Below are positions 17,512 through 26,436 of a stretch of 64,000 nt of DNA, piece after piece. The stretch comes from JAIUNP01 sp020161975 (GTDB taxonomy: Bacteria > Pseudomonadota > Alphaproteobacteria > Rhizobiales > Beijerinckiaceae): NCBI GenBank assembly GCA_036745275.1, contig DAIOGK010000011.1, forward strand, positions 36,698-100,697, written 5' to 3'. Position 1 is the first letter of the stretch. Each line of letters begins with the position of its first letter. The notes beneath the pieces are model-generated. The model ran no database searches, was not told where the DNA came from, and saw nothing but the letters and a program-made list of their open reading frames with translations. A program made the position numbers and the translations under genes.

Positions 17512-17988
17512 CTATTGGATGCGGCTGCCGACGAGACCGCCTTCGCCCAGTTCGACGGTCCAGTCGGCCTGTTCGCCGGTATCGATTTCCAGAAACCCGG
17601 CCCGTTCATAGCCACGGGCAAAACAGTTCTGGGGACCGCGGATGGCAAATTCCGGATCGCGGATGCAGAGATAGTTGGGGCCGCTCCATTCGCCGCCCCG
17701 ATCATAATCCTGCCCGAAGACATAATAGTAGCGCGAGTTCAGCTTTCCCTTGAGAATGACCTCGCAGGCGCTCGGGCGCAGATTGAACCAGCCTTCCGTC
17801 ACCCAGGTGTTGCCATCCTGATAGCCGATGGCGACGCCTGCCCGGCTGGTGGTCGTATTGCAGATTCTGAGGTCTGCCCGCGCCTCGACCGAACCGAGCC
17901 CGAACGCGGCCAGCGCGAGCGCAAACACGCACGCCCCGTGCCTAGTCCAGCGCCGGGTTGACAAGAATGAGCCTGACATCATTCGCAT
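17512..17988 (-). CDS. DUF1036 exported protein
   Basis: Small secreted protein of the alphaproteobacterial DUF1036 family. A signal peptide (core ACVFALALAAFGLGS, cleavage near EARA) precedes the domain, which shows LRICNTTTSRAGVAIGY, TEGWFNLRPSACE, RYYYVFGQDYDRGGEWSG and RAGFLEIDTGE. Four Cys residues suggest disulfides. The function is unknown. The first ATG codons (17988, 17982, 17979) lie inside the end of the glycerate-kinase-like gene, suggesting translational coupling. Adjacency to pyk is a common arrangement in Hyphomicrobiales. Confidence 0.9.
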   Translation of the reverse strand: MRMMSGSFLSTRRWTRHGACVFALALAAFGLGSVEARADLRICNTTTSRAGVAIGYQDGNTWVTEGWFNLRPSACEVILKGKLNSRYYYVFGQDYDRGGEWSGPNYLCIRDPEFAIRGPQNCFARGYERAGFLEIDTGEQADWTVELGEGGLVGSRIQ

Positions 17989-19246
17989 GGGTGCAGGTGG
18001 GTCCGGTCACGATACAATCACCCGACGCCCGGAAGGCGTGAGCGGACCTGTTATTGTCCAGATGACGCCCCGCGTCCACCCCGGCCTGTTCCATTCTCTG
18101 CAAGGTCACCGGATCAATCAGGGCGCCGCAGGCATCGGTCGGCTGGCCCACGCCGCCATCCGTCCCGTCCGTCCCCGCCGACAGCGCCACAATACCTGTA
18201 GCTCCTCGCAAGGTATTGGCCAGCATCAGGGCATATTCGAGATTGGGGCCGGTCTCGCCAGGCCGGCTGGAGGCGGTCAGGAGCCGCCCGCAGGATAGAA
18301 TGGCAGTCTTGCGGTTCGCGGCTCGCGCTTCAAGCGCAAGCGTCGCATGGGCGAGCGCAACATGCCGGGCGTCGCTGGCCGGCGATAGCCCGAGATCCCG
18401 CACGTCATAGCCATTCTGCATCAGCCGGCGCCCGGCCACGGAGAGCAGGTCCGCAGCATCAAGACCGATGCGAAGCGGACTGACCCGCAGCTTGTCGACA
18501 CCCGACAGGCCGTCATCATGGTCCCCGCCGAACAGCGCCTCGGCAGCCCCGGTCGGGGTCACACGATAGCGCTCAAGCACCGCGCGGGAGTCCTGTCGCG
18601 TGATGCGCAGGGGCACGCTCGGCGCGCCGCCAACCTCCGCCATGGCATCACCCGTGCCATCAGGCAGAACGATGGTGACGACCTCCGCCGGCGCGGCCCG
18701 CAGCGCAAGCCCGCCGCTTTTGATCGCCGACATCGGGCCCAGCGCCCGGGTCATGTCGGCGCGGCTGGCGCCGGCCCGCAGGAGTTCATCGCCAATGCGC
18801 TGTTTGTCCATCAGGGAAAGGCCGCGCGCGGGCGCAACCAGATTGGCTTCCGCCCCCGCGCTGAGCATCACGACGACCAGATCATCAAACCCGGCGGAAT
18901 CGGCCAGCGCCAGCATCCGCTCGGTACCGGCGACACCGAAAAGATCGGGCCGCGGATAGCCCGACTGGATCACCGGAATTCTTCGCGTCCGCCGACCGTG
19001 GGCATAACAGGTGACCGCAACACCTGTGAGGCGTTCAGGCGGCAATCCGAGTGTATCAAGATAATGGCTTTCCGCCGCCTCCACCATGCTGGCCGCAGCT
19101 TTGCCGCCGGCAAGCAGAATCACCCGTCCGGAAATGGGGGGCGCCGGCAGGTGACGCGGAAGAAACTTTCTGGCCGCCGCCGCATCCAGCAGATCGTCAA
19201 AAGCTCCGCGCGCCAAGGTACGCATTTCGGTAATCGCGTTCGTCAT
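17942..19246 (-). CDS. Glycerate kinase (MOFRL) family protein with divergent active-site motifs
   Basis: Full-length two-domain relative of class II glycerate kinases (DUF4147 plus MOFRL), 434 residues. ILLAGGKAAASMVEAAESHY (nucleotide-side Lys region) and the MOFRL end ALSAGTDGTDGGVGQPTDAC ... CIVTGPT are recognisable. However, motifs normally nearly invariant are altered: the SGGGSAL loop reads SAGAEAN, HLSxIKGGRLA reads PMSAIKSGGLA, and the ISDVxGDDxxxIASGPT stretch reads LPDGTGDAMAEVGGAPS. ATG at 19246 overlaps the EamA stop (TGATG). It may have lost kinase activity or changed substrate. Confidence 0.75.
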   Translation of the reverse strand: MTNAITEMRTLARGAFDDLLDAAAARKFLPRHLPAPPISGRVILLAGGKAAASMVEAAESHYLDTLGLPPERLTGVAVTCYAHGRRTRRIPVIQSGYPRPDLFGVAGTERMLALADSAGFDDLVVVMLSAGAEANLVAPARGLSLMDKQRIGDELLRAGASRADMTRALGPMSAIKSGGLALRAAPAEVVTIVLPDGTGDAMAEVGGAPSVPLRITRQDSRAVLERYRVTPTGAAEALFGGDHDDGLSGVDKLRVSPLRIGLDAADLLSVAGRRLMQNGYDVRDLGLSPASDARHVALAHATLALEARAANRKTAILSCGRLLTASSRPGETGPNLEYALMLANTLRGATGIVALSAGTDGTDGGVGQPTDACGALIDPVTLQRMEQAGVDAGRHLDNNRSAHAFRASGDCIVTGPTCTHANDVRLILVNPALD

Positions 19247-20160
19247 CAATTGCCCGAGTCCGACCCGTCCGGCACGGCCTCAGCCACTGTCGGCCGGGCA
19301 AGCCAAATTCCGAAAAGTACGAGACAACCTCCCAGCCACTGCCAAAGCCCAAGCCGCTCGGAAAACACGAGCCACCCCAGCGCCGCAGCAGCAAGCGCTT
19401 CCAGAAATACCACAAGGGATGAAAATGCAACGGGCAACTTGCCTAAAGCGTAGGCAAGCAATCCCTGTCCCGCCGCTTGTGAGACCAGCGCAAGGCCGAA
19501 CAGCGGAATCCAGCCTGCCAGACGCCCCGGCAGCACCTGCTCGCCCGATGTGATCGCGACGCCAAGGAGCAGGACCGCCGTAATCGCGGTGGAGAGGAAT
19601 GTGATTCGCGCCGGGCCACCGTACTTGCGCGCTTCGTTGATGCCCACGATGTAAAGGCCGAAGAACAGCGAGGTGGCAACACCCTGAAGATCGCCGACAA
19701 GCCGCGTTCGGTCGATCTCGAAACTGTCGCGGATCAGCAGCGCACCCCCGAGCAGGCAGATGGCGAGGCCGATCACCTCGACCCCACGCAGGCGCTGGCC
19801 GAACCAGGCAAAAGCCGCCAGAAACACCCAGACGGGCGCCATGGTCGACAGCAGCGTCGCATTGGCAATCGTCGTGTTCAGAATGGACAGATGCCAGAAC
19901 ATCAGGTCACCGGCGAAGGCTACACCGGCAAAGGCCGCTGCTTTCAGGAACGCGGATCTGTTCGTCACCGCCGGTTCCCGCGCAAGCCTCTGCCAGAACC
20001 AGAGTGGCGGCAGCGCCAGCGCAACACGCCAGAATGCCGAGGAGAATGGCCCGACATCGGTCATCCGGACGAAGATCGGCGAACAGCCCATGAAAATGGC
20101 GCCAAGAACCAGGCCGCCAAAAGGGATTGCGAAACGATGGCGGGCAGCAGTGTGGTTCAT
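19246..20160 (-). CDS. DMT-superfamily (EamA) transporter
   Basis: Inner-membrane transporter with ten predicted helices arranged as two EamA repeats over 304 residues. The first opens FGGLVLGAIFMGCSPIFVRM and the second VGDLQGVATSLFFGLYIVGI. Family members export amino acids, purines or other small metabolites. It is the first gene of the minus-strand unit leading to pyk and overlaps the next gene by one base. The substrate cannot be assigned. Confidence 0.93.
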   Translation of the reverse strand: MNHTAARHRFAIPFGGLVLGAIFMGCSPIFVRMTDVGPFSSAFWRVALALPPLWFWQRLAREPAVTNRSAFLKAAAFAGVAFAGDLMFWHLSILNTTIANATLLSTMAPVWVFLAAFAWFGQRLRGVEVIGLAICLLGGALLIRDSFEIDRTRLVGDLQGVATSLFFGLYIVGINEARKYGGPARITFLSTAITAVLLLGVAITSGEQVLPGRLAGWIPLFGLALVSQAAGQGLLAYALGKLPVAFSSLVVFLEALAAAALGWLVFSERLGLWQWLGGCLVLFGIWLARPTVAEAVPDGSDSGN

Positions 20161-20276
20161 GCCCCAGCCTTAATCCGGGCCTGTCGTTCCGTCGAGCCGC
20201 AATCGGCCGCGACGAAACATGCCCTTTTCTTTCGTCAAGGATTGGGGGACAAACGGGCAAACGAAAGGACCAAGAC

Positions 20277-20591
20277 ATGGCTTATGACACGCTGGACCAG
20301 ACGACCCGCACCGAACTGGAAGCAGCCGCCTTCCGCCGCCTGATCGCCCATCTGAAAAAGCGCACCGATGCCCAGAACATCGACATGATGAACCTCGCCG
20401 GATTCTGTCGCAACTGCCTCGCCAACTGGCTGAAGGATGCGGCAGACGAAAAAGGCCTCGACCTCAGCCGCGATGATGCCCGGACTGCGGTCTACGGGAT
20501 GCCTTACGAGGACTGGAAAGCGCAGCACCAGACCGAAGCGACACAGGCCCAGAAGGACGCCTTCAAGGAAGCCTTCAAACATCACGGCTAA
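20277..20591 (+). CDS. DUF1244 family protein
   Basis: Small cytosolic helical protein of 104 residues in the DUF1244 family. It includes the conserved FRRLIAHLKKRTDAQNIDMM, LAGFCRNCLANWL and YGMPYEDWKAQHQ segments, with a Cys-X2-Cys pair in the middle. The function is not established. The start at 20277 is preceded by GAAAGGA. It is followed by the GapR-like gene in the same direction, a conserved arrangement in Hyphomicrobiales. Confidence 0.92.
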   Translation: MAYDTLDQTTRTELEAAAFRRLIAHLKKRTDAQNIDMMNLAGFCRNCLANWLKDAADEKGLDLSRDDARTAVYGMPYEDWKAQHQTEATQAQKDAFKEAFKHHG

Positions 20592-20663
20592 CCAAAGATT
20601 GACGGGCCGAATCGGCTTTGCGACGACGCCTCGCCTCAACAGTCACGAATTCCGGGGATCACC

Positions 20664-20912
20664 ATGGACGACATTTCTTCCGCCGCCGCTGGCCAGCTGA
20701 AGGCCTTCATCGAACGCATCGAGCGTCTCGAAGAGGAAAAGAAGAACATTTCGGATGACATCAAGGATGTTTATGCCGAGGCCAAGGGCAACGGCTTCGA
20801 CACCAAGGTGCTGCGCAAGATCGTCTCGATCAGGAAGCAGGACCAGAACGAGCGCAAGGAGCAGGACGAAATCCTGACGCTCTACATGCAGGCACTCGGC
20901 ATGGAAGGTTGA
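20664..20912 (+). CDS. gapR: DUF2312 nucleoid-associated protein GapR
   Basis: 82-residue coiled-coil protein of the DUF2312 family. In Caulobacter the family member GapR binds overtwisted, AT-rich DNA ahead of replication and transcription machinery. Diagnostic segments are AAGQLKAFIERIERLEEEKK (N-terminal helix), IKDVYAEAKGNGFDTKVLR and a C-terminus LYMQALGMEG. No signal peptide or enzyme motif is present. It converges on the DUF882 gene with a 12-bp gap. Confidence 0.9.
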   Translation: MDDISSAAAGQLKAFIERIERLEEEKKNISDDIKDVYAEAKGNGFDTKVLRKIVSIRKQDQNERKEQDEILTLYMQALGMEG

Positions 20913-20924
20913 GCGCGCGGAGCG

Positions 20925-22520
20925 TTATTCCGCACGTCGCGTGAAGGCCGGCGTCACCGGACGCGTCAACGCTCCGGTGAAACGGCCTTCCGGTGCATTG
21001 CCCTGCTCGGACGTGAATTTTCCCGCGACGATATTGCCGCCGGCCGCCTGCTTCATATTCGGCGTATCAACCCTGGCGGCGCGTTTCGGCGCAGCTGCCG
21101 TGGCAATAAGCGTCGAGAGCGCGGCAGAATCGAGCTTCACCGTATAACCCTGCGCCTTTGCCTGTTGCACGGGCATGGCCGCGCTGGCCGTGCCAGACAA
21201 CGCCGGACGCAGCGGTGGCACAGGCACATGCGCCACTTTGAGGCTCGTGGTCTCGCTCAACGTGCCGCTGGTGATCGCCGCAGGCAGACCACTCCGGCCA
21301 GCGGCGGTCGACGAGGGATCAGGCGCAAAAGCCGTCGCGTTGGCCTCCGCCAGCGCAACCTGCGAGGGCCGCTCCGGCGGGGTAGGCACCTGCGCGGCGG
21401 CCAGCGCGGTCGCAACCAGATCGGACGGACGGCGCGGCGGCGATGGCAGACTGACAAGCGCGCGTTCGGCAACCGCCGACTTTTCCTCCGGCAGGGCCGC
21501 AACAGCGGTCACCTTCGTCTCGCGCACCGGCACATCCTCGACGGGTTCTGGCTTGGGCGCCGGACGAACCGTCGCCGGCGCAACGGCGACAGCCTGCGGC
21601 TGGGCGGGCGCGCCAACGGCATAGACGCTCGAACTGTCGCCGCCAGCGGTGGCCGGCGCACTCGCAACCTGCCGCGCGGGAGCGGAGCGCGCCGGGGCGC
21701 CACGACCACGGCGACCACGCGCGGGCACCGCCTCAAGCTCTTCGTCCTCGCCACCAAACAGCATGGCCCAGAGGCTGCGACGCGGGCTGGTGACATCGGC
21801 ATAGGAGAAGGCCGATCCGCCTCGCGACTGGATTTCCGCCATCGCCAGTTCGTACCCCGGCAGCGGCCTACCATCGGCAGGCAGGTGCACCGTCTTGCCA
21901 TCGGGGAACAGGCGCTCCAGCTGTTGGCGTGGCATTCGCGGCCAGGAGCGGACGGAGCCGACATCAAGATGGACGAACGGTGTACCGGCGGTCGGGTAAT
22001 AGCCAACGCCGCCGTTCTGGAGCCGCATCCCGATCTCCCGCACCTTCGCCATCGAGACATCCGGCATGTGCAGATCCATCGCCTTTCCGGCGATATGCTG
22101 GCTGCTCTTGGCGACAGCGGAGGAGCGGCGACGCAGCATTTCGTTGGTGGAAGGCGAACGATACGCCGAAACGACGCGGATAGCCGCTGTGGACCCGACC
22201 TCGCGCCAGACGGCCCAGACCACATCGAACAGCCGCGGATCCATCTGCGTCGGCTCATCCTTGCGCCAATCGCGCAGGAACCAGTTCAGCTTGTCGAGCG
22301 CGGCGCGGTCATAGGACCCCTGCTGCCGAAAGGTAACGGTGATGCTCTCCTGCGTATGCGCATGGTAGAGTGAAATCGTGCGGGTATCGCCGCTGGCCAC
22401 GGCATTCTGCGTCGGGCTCGCGGCGACCATCGCGAATGCGCCGGTCATCGCGGCGATCAGGCGATGTGTCGGCTGCCGGTAACTCCGGCGGCGAAAGCAC
22501 GATCCGTTCAAGTCGTTCAC
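20925..22520 (-). CDS. DUF882 (YcbK-like) M15-type peptidase with Pro/Ala-rich tail
   Basis: Exported protein with an N-terminal membrane signal (RLIAAMTGAFAMVAAS), then a DUF882 domain related to D,D-carboxypeptidase/endopeptidases of the M15 fold. Zinc ligands are suggested by SSQHIAGKAMDLHMPD and PFVHLDVGSVRSW. The C-terminal half (about residue 245 onward) is low-complexity Pro/Ala/Val-rich, probably a wall-spanning linker. The start is uncertain: GTG at 22520 is used, with TTG at 22535 as alternative. It probably acts on peptidoglycan with the adjacent L,D-transpeptidase, which lies upstream in the same direction. Confidence 0.85.
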   Translation of the reverse strand: MNDLNGSCFRRRSYRQPTHRLIAAMTGAFAMVAASPTQNAVASGDTRTISLYHAHTQESITVTFRQQGSYDRAALDKLNWFLRDWRKDEPTQMDPRLFDVVWAVWREVGSTAAIRVVSAYRSPSTNEMLRRRSSAVAKSSQHIAGKAMDLHMPDVSMAKVREIGMRLQNGGVGYYPTAGTPFVHLDVGSVRSWPRMPRQQLERLFPDGKTVHLPADGRPLPGYELAMAEIQSRGGSAFSYADVTSPRRSLWAMLFGGEDEELEAVPARGRRGRGAPARSAPARQVASAPATAGGDSSSVYAVGAPAQPQAVAVAPATVRPAPKPEPVEDVPVRETKVTAVAALPEEKSAVAERALVSLPSPPRRPSDLVATALAAAQVPTPPERPSQVALAEANATAFAPDPSSTAAGRSGLPAAITSGTLSETTSLKVAHVPVPPLRPALSGTASAAMPVQQAKAQGYTVKLDSAALSTLIATAAAPKRAARVDTPNMKQAAGGNIVAGKFTSEQGNAPEGRFTGALTRPVTPAFTRRAE

Positions 22521-22727
22521 CAAATTTCTGCACAACGCCGATACCTGCGGACAAACGTCCGGTTCGACACTTGCGACGACGTGGTTAACCGCCGGTTAAA
22601 CCTGCTTCAGGTTACCGGCCCGATCAGTCCCGATTGCAGCCCTCTCCACTTCCATGCGTGAGGATCATGGCAAAAAAGCGCCGAATTGGCGATAGGGCTT
22701 GATGAGGTTGTTGCCAAAAGGTTGAGG

Positions 22728-24611
22728 TCAGAGCCCCAGCAGGGCGCGCACCCGACGATTGTGCCCGTAAAGATCGGAGTAGTTGCGCAACTCCCCCGTC
22801 GCATCCACGACCGTGGTGAAATAGGCAAGATGCACCGGCAACGGCCGGTCGAGGTTGATCGTCCGCTCCGGCCCGCCCACCATCGAGCGCAGGCGCCCTT
22901 CCGAAAGGCTGCCGCCGAGCACCGCTTCTGCGAGACGGAACGGATTTTCCACGCGCACACAGCCGTGGCTGTAGGCCCGCATGTCGCGTCCGAACAGCCC
23001 CCGGCTCGGTGTATCATGCAGATAGACCGCATGCTGGTTCGGGAACATGAACTTGATATGCCCCAGCGCGTTGCGCTCGCCCGGCGGCTGGCGGATCGCC
23101 ACCGAACGGCCCACCGTCGACCAGTCCACGGTGGCCGGATCAACCACCCGGCCCCGGCTGATCACTTCAAGCCCGCGCGCCTGGAGCGCGTAAGGGTTTT
23201 TCTGAAGCAGCGGCAGATATTCCTTCAGCGCGATTGACGGCGGCACGTTCCAGTAGGGATTGACCACAAGGAACTGCATCTTGTCGGAGAAGACCGGCGT
23301 CTGCGTCTGCGGCTTACCCACCACGACGCGCGCCGTCAGGTCAGGCGCACCACTGCGCTTCAACGTCAACGCAAAGGCCGGGATGTTGACGAAGACGTGC
23401 TCGGCCCCGAGATCGGTTGGCAGCCAGCGCCAGCGTTCCATGTTGGCAATGACATCGGCAACCGGATTGGGCGGCTCGCGCCGTTTGCGCCGGCGACCGG
23501 TGTCTTCCTCCGGTGCAACCATCCCTGTAACATCTTGCGCGGCGCGCATCTGCGCAAGCTTGGCCTTGAGCGCGCGATAGCCGGCGTGGCGCGGCTGATA
23601 GGCTTCCAGCGCCGCCGCGACATCCGTGGCGGCCTTCAGTCCGGCGAGCACGTCTTCGGTGTCTGGCAACGTGGGCGTCGCGGTTATCAGGCGCGAGACC
23701 TGTTGCGGATTGATACGTCCGCCGCGGGCATCGCGGGCATAAAGCGCGACCAGAACCGAGGTCGCGATCTCGCGGATTTCAGGGCTCCCCGTTTCAACCA
23801 GCCCGCGCAGCTTGGCGAAGCGATCCAGATCGAGCCCATGCTCGGCGGCCCGGTCGACAAGGGCGACGACGCTGCGCCCGCGCGCCGTGAGGTTTCCGCC
23901 CGAGGTCCAGAGCGCCGTGGCATCCGGCGCATCGTAAAAGGCACGCACCCCCTGCATCACACTGTTTGGCAGGGACTGCGCCCGCCAGACGGTCTCGAAC
24001 GCGGCGGCAAGGCCGGCCCGGTCAGGCAGAACGGTGGGCGGGACCAATGCTGCGGGCGGCACGGCAGGAATGGCCGGCGTCACGACAGGGACAGGGGGGG
24101 GCGCAATGGCAATCGCCGGCGGCGCCGGAACCCGCTCGACCCGCACAGCAGGCGCTTCCGGATCTGGTGTGCCGGAGAGGCGCGGCGGCATCGCCGGCGT
24201 ATCGGGAATGGCAACGATCAGCGGGCGGGCCGGAGGCTCTGCGGGAAGCGCGGGCATCGGCAGATCCCGCTCAGCCTCGCGCGGCGTCACATTGGCCACA
24301 GCCGGCAGCCCGGGTGTCGTGGTCGCGGCGGGCGCTTCCGGGTCTGGCGTACCGGAGAGACGCGGCGGCATTGTCGGCGCATCGGGAATGCCGATGGCGA
24401 TGGTCGGCGGCGCCGCAGGCAGGTTCGGCAGCTCGATCTCGGCAGGGCGCGGTGGCTCCACCGGCACCGGCGGGGGCAGATGAACCTCAACCTCGGGCAC
24501 CGCATCAAGCGAAAGAGACTGCGGACGCTCCGTCTGTGCCAGCGCGACCGAAGCGGTCGATGCGGCCAGAACAATCGCCAATCGCCATGCGGCTGTCTTC
24601 CCGACGGTCAT
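22728..24611 (-). CDS. L,D-transpeptidase of the YcbB/LdtD type with Pro-rich N-terminal region
   Basis: Periplasmic peptidoglycan cross-linking enzyme forming 3-3 cross-links. A signal peptide (WRLAIVLAASTASVALA) is followed by an approximately 170-residue Pro/Ala-rich region with an imperfect duplication, then a scaffold domain and the YkuD catalytic domain. The catalytic motif YSHGCVRVENPF carries the Cys, with a His (AVYLHDTPSRG) at the expected distance upstream. The frame is open to 24701, but the ATG at 24611 places the signal peptide correctly. The length of 627 residues is near that of E. coli LdtD. Confidence 0.92.
   Translation of the reverse strand: MTVGKTAAWRLAIVLAASTASVALAQTERPQSLSLDAVPEVEVHLPPPVPVEPPRPAEIELPNLPAAPPTIAIGIPDAPTMPPRLSGTPDPEAPAATTTPGLPAVANVTPREAERDLPMPALPAEPPARPLIVAIPDTPAMPPRLSGTPDPEAPAVRVERVPAPPAIAIAPPPVPVVTPAIPAVPPAALVPPTVLPDRAGLAAAFETVWRAQSLPNSVMQGVRAFYDAPDATALWTSGGNLTARGRSVVALVDRAAEHGLDLDRFAKLRGLVETGSPEIREIATSVLVALYARDARGGRINPQQVSRLITATPTLPDTEDVLAGLKAATDVAAALEAYQPRHAGYRALKAKLAQMRAAQDVTGMVAPEEDTGRRRKRREPPNPVADVIANMERWRWLPTDLGAEHVFVNIPAFALTLKRSGAPDLTARVVVGKPQTQTPVFSDKMQFLVVNPYWNVPPSIALKEYLPLLQKNPYALQARGLEVISRGRVVDPATVDWSTVGRSVAIRQPPGERNALGHIKFMFPNQHAVYLHDTPSRGLFGRDMRAYSHGCVRVENPFRLAEAVLGGSLSEGRLRSMVGGPERTINLDRPLPVHLAYFTTVVDATGELRNYSDLYGHNRRVRALLGL
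24148..24390. repeat. Imperfect 63-bp direct repeat within the L,D-transpeptidase gene
   Basis: Units at 24148-24210 and 24328-24390 match at 55 of 63 positions and start 180 bp apart, which preserves the frame. They encode two copies of an IPDxPxMPPRLSGTPDPEAPA segment in the Pro-rich linker. This points to duplication of the linker. Confidence 0.85.
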
Positions 24612-24761
24612 CGGCCCCGATCTCCATCCCGATCCGAAAAGTGATTTGCCCCGCGAGCATATCGGCCAATCGCATGGCGCGATACGTTCGCAAGGCAACA
24701 CTCCGCAAAATTTGATCCGGCAACACCGGGACCGGCAAAGAAAAGCCGGCGGGCGTGATCC

Positions 24762-26264
24762 TCAGGCCGCCTCGTTGCTCGATCCCGATTCCCGCTCCGC
24801 GCTATCGGCAAGATCGTCGAGGCCGAGATCACGCAGCTTGCGATACAGCGTCGAGCGTCCGATCCCGAGCTTGCGGGCGATTTTCGACATCTGGCCGCGA
24901 TAATGGTCGATAGCAAACTTGATCGCTTCGTTCTCGACATCATCGAGCTTGCGCACATCACCGGTCTTGTCGAGCAGCGTCACGGCACCGGGATCGCGCA
25001 CCTCGACACGGATCACCTCGCGCTCGGCAACCTCGGATCGCGGCGCCGGGGTCACGATGGGCGGAATGCGAGCTTCATAGCCTTCCACCTCGCGGGCGAT
25101 CTGCGGGAATTCGTCGACAGTCAGCTCGTCGGCATCGCACAGGATGACAGCGCGGAACATCACATTCTCCAACTGCCGTACATTGCCCGGCCAATCATAT
25201 TTCTTGAGGAGGTCGAGCGCTGCGGCGGAAATGGAGCGCACGGGGCGACCTTCCTCGGCAGCAATGCGGGTGATGAAGCGGCGCGCGAGTTCCGGAATTT
25301 CCTCACGGCGATTGCGCAGCGGTGGAATGGTGATCGGGAAGACATTGAGACGATAGAACAGATCCTCGCGAAACTTGCCCTGCCGCACCAGATCGAGAAG
25401 ATTCTTGTTGCAGGCGGAAATCAGACGGATGTCGACCTTGACGGTCCGTTTCCCGCCCACCGGATCAACTTCACCCTCCTGAATGGCACGAAGGAGCTTG
25501 ACCTGGGCCTCAAGCGGCAATTCGGAAACCTCATCGAGGAACAACGTACCGCCGGAGGCTTCAACGAACTTGCCCGCGTGCCGTTCTGTGGCGCCGGTAA
25601 AGGCGCCCTTCTCATGCCCGAACAGGATCGATTCGACGAGATTGGCCGGAATGGCGCCGCAGTTGACCGTAACCAGCGGCTTGCCGCGACGATCGGACGC
25701 GCCCTGCATCGCACGGGCAAACACTTCCTTGCCGACCCCCGATTCGCCTTCGAGCAGAACCGGAATGCCGGATTTGGCCGCGCGCTCGCCAAGGCGGACG
25801 GCCCGCACCATGTCGGATGACCGGGCGGCAAGATCCTTGAACTGAAGCGCGCCTGTGACCCGTTTGGACAGGCGACGCACCTCGCCTTGCAGCGTATCAA
25901 CCCGCATGGCGTTCTTGATCGAGACCTGAAGGCGCTCTGCCCCTACGGGTTTGACCACGAAATCGACCGCGCCGGCGCGCATCGCGGAAATGACGGTTTC
26001 GATGGACCCATGCGCGGTTTGCACCACCACGGGGGGCGCATCGTCCATCTCTTTCATGCGGGTGAGAACACCCATGCCGTCGAGATCCGGCATGACAAGA
26101 TCAAGCACGACGGCGGCAAAATCCTGCCCGGAGGCGAGCTTGTCCAGCGCTGCGGTGCCGCTTTCCACGGCCACCGGCTCATAGCCGAACCGGCGGACCA
26201 TCTCGGTCAGCAGGCGACGCTGAATCGGATCGTCATCGACGATCAGTACACAAGCCGTCATCAA
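24762..26264 (-). CDS. Sigma-54-dependent response regulator (NtrC family)
   Basis: Three-domain activator of 500 residues. The receiver domain (CVLIVDDDPIQRRLL, phospho-Asp in VVLDLVMPDLDG, Lys in VVKPVG) precedes an AAA+ domain with Walker A GESGVGKE, the sigma-54 contact loop GAFTGA and Walker B GGTLFLDEV. A Fis-type helix-turn-helix follows near residue 465 (KIARKLGIGRSTLYRKLRDL). No partner histidine kinase is present in the window. It lies just upstream of the L,D-transpeptidase in the same direction. The start is ATG at 26264 or 26261. Confidence 0.95.
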   Translation of the reverse strand: MMTACVLIVDDDPIQRRLLTEMVRRFGYEPVAVESGTAALDKLASGQDFAAVVLDLVMPDLDGMGVLTRMKEMDDAPPVVVQTAHGSIETVISAMRAGAVDFVVKPVGAERLQVSIKNAMRVDTLQGEVRRLSKRVTGALQFKDLAARSSDMVRAVRLGERAAKSGIPVLLEGESGVGKEVFARAMQGASDRRGKPLVTVNCGAIPANLVESILFGHEKGAFTGATERHAGKFVEASGGTLFLDEVSELPLEAQVKLLRAIQEGEVDPVGGKRTVKVDIRLISACNKNLLDLVRQGKFREDLFYRLNVFPITIPPLRNRREEIPELARRFITRIAAEEGRPVRSISAAALDLLKKYDWPGNVRQLENVMFRAVILCDADELTVDEFPQIAREVEGYEARIPPIVTPAPRSEVAEREVIRVEVRDPGAVTLLDKTGDVRKLDDVENEAIKFAIDHYRGQMSKIARKLGIGRSTLYRKLRDLGLDDLADSAERESGSSNEAA

Positions 26265-26436
26265 TTTCTGTCCCCAGTGCGAAGGGAGGCCAGCCGGGTG
26301 CTGTCTCCTTTTGATGCACTGTGCGCTTCTTCCGTAAACGGGCCGTAAATCATGATCGCAGTGCGGTAATTATGTTGCCGATCGCCGGACAAATCCCGAT
26401 ATAGGGTGGAAACGGCCTCAAACTGGAGCGAAAGCA

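Noticed and set aside
21165..22373. Long open frame on the plus strand (402 codons) opposite the DUF882 gene
   Set aside because: It is Arg/Gly-rich, has no motif, and mirrors the low-complexity tail of the minus-strand gene; it is a GC-driven shadow.
23397..24644. Long open frame on the plus strand (415 codons) opposite the L,D-transpeptidase
   Set aside because: It is Arg/Gly-rich without any motif. The minus strand encodes a clear YkuD enzyme with its catalytic motif.
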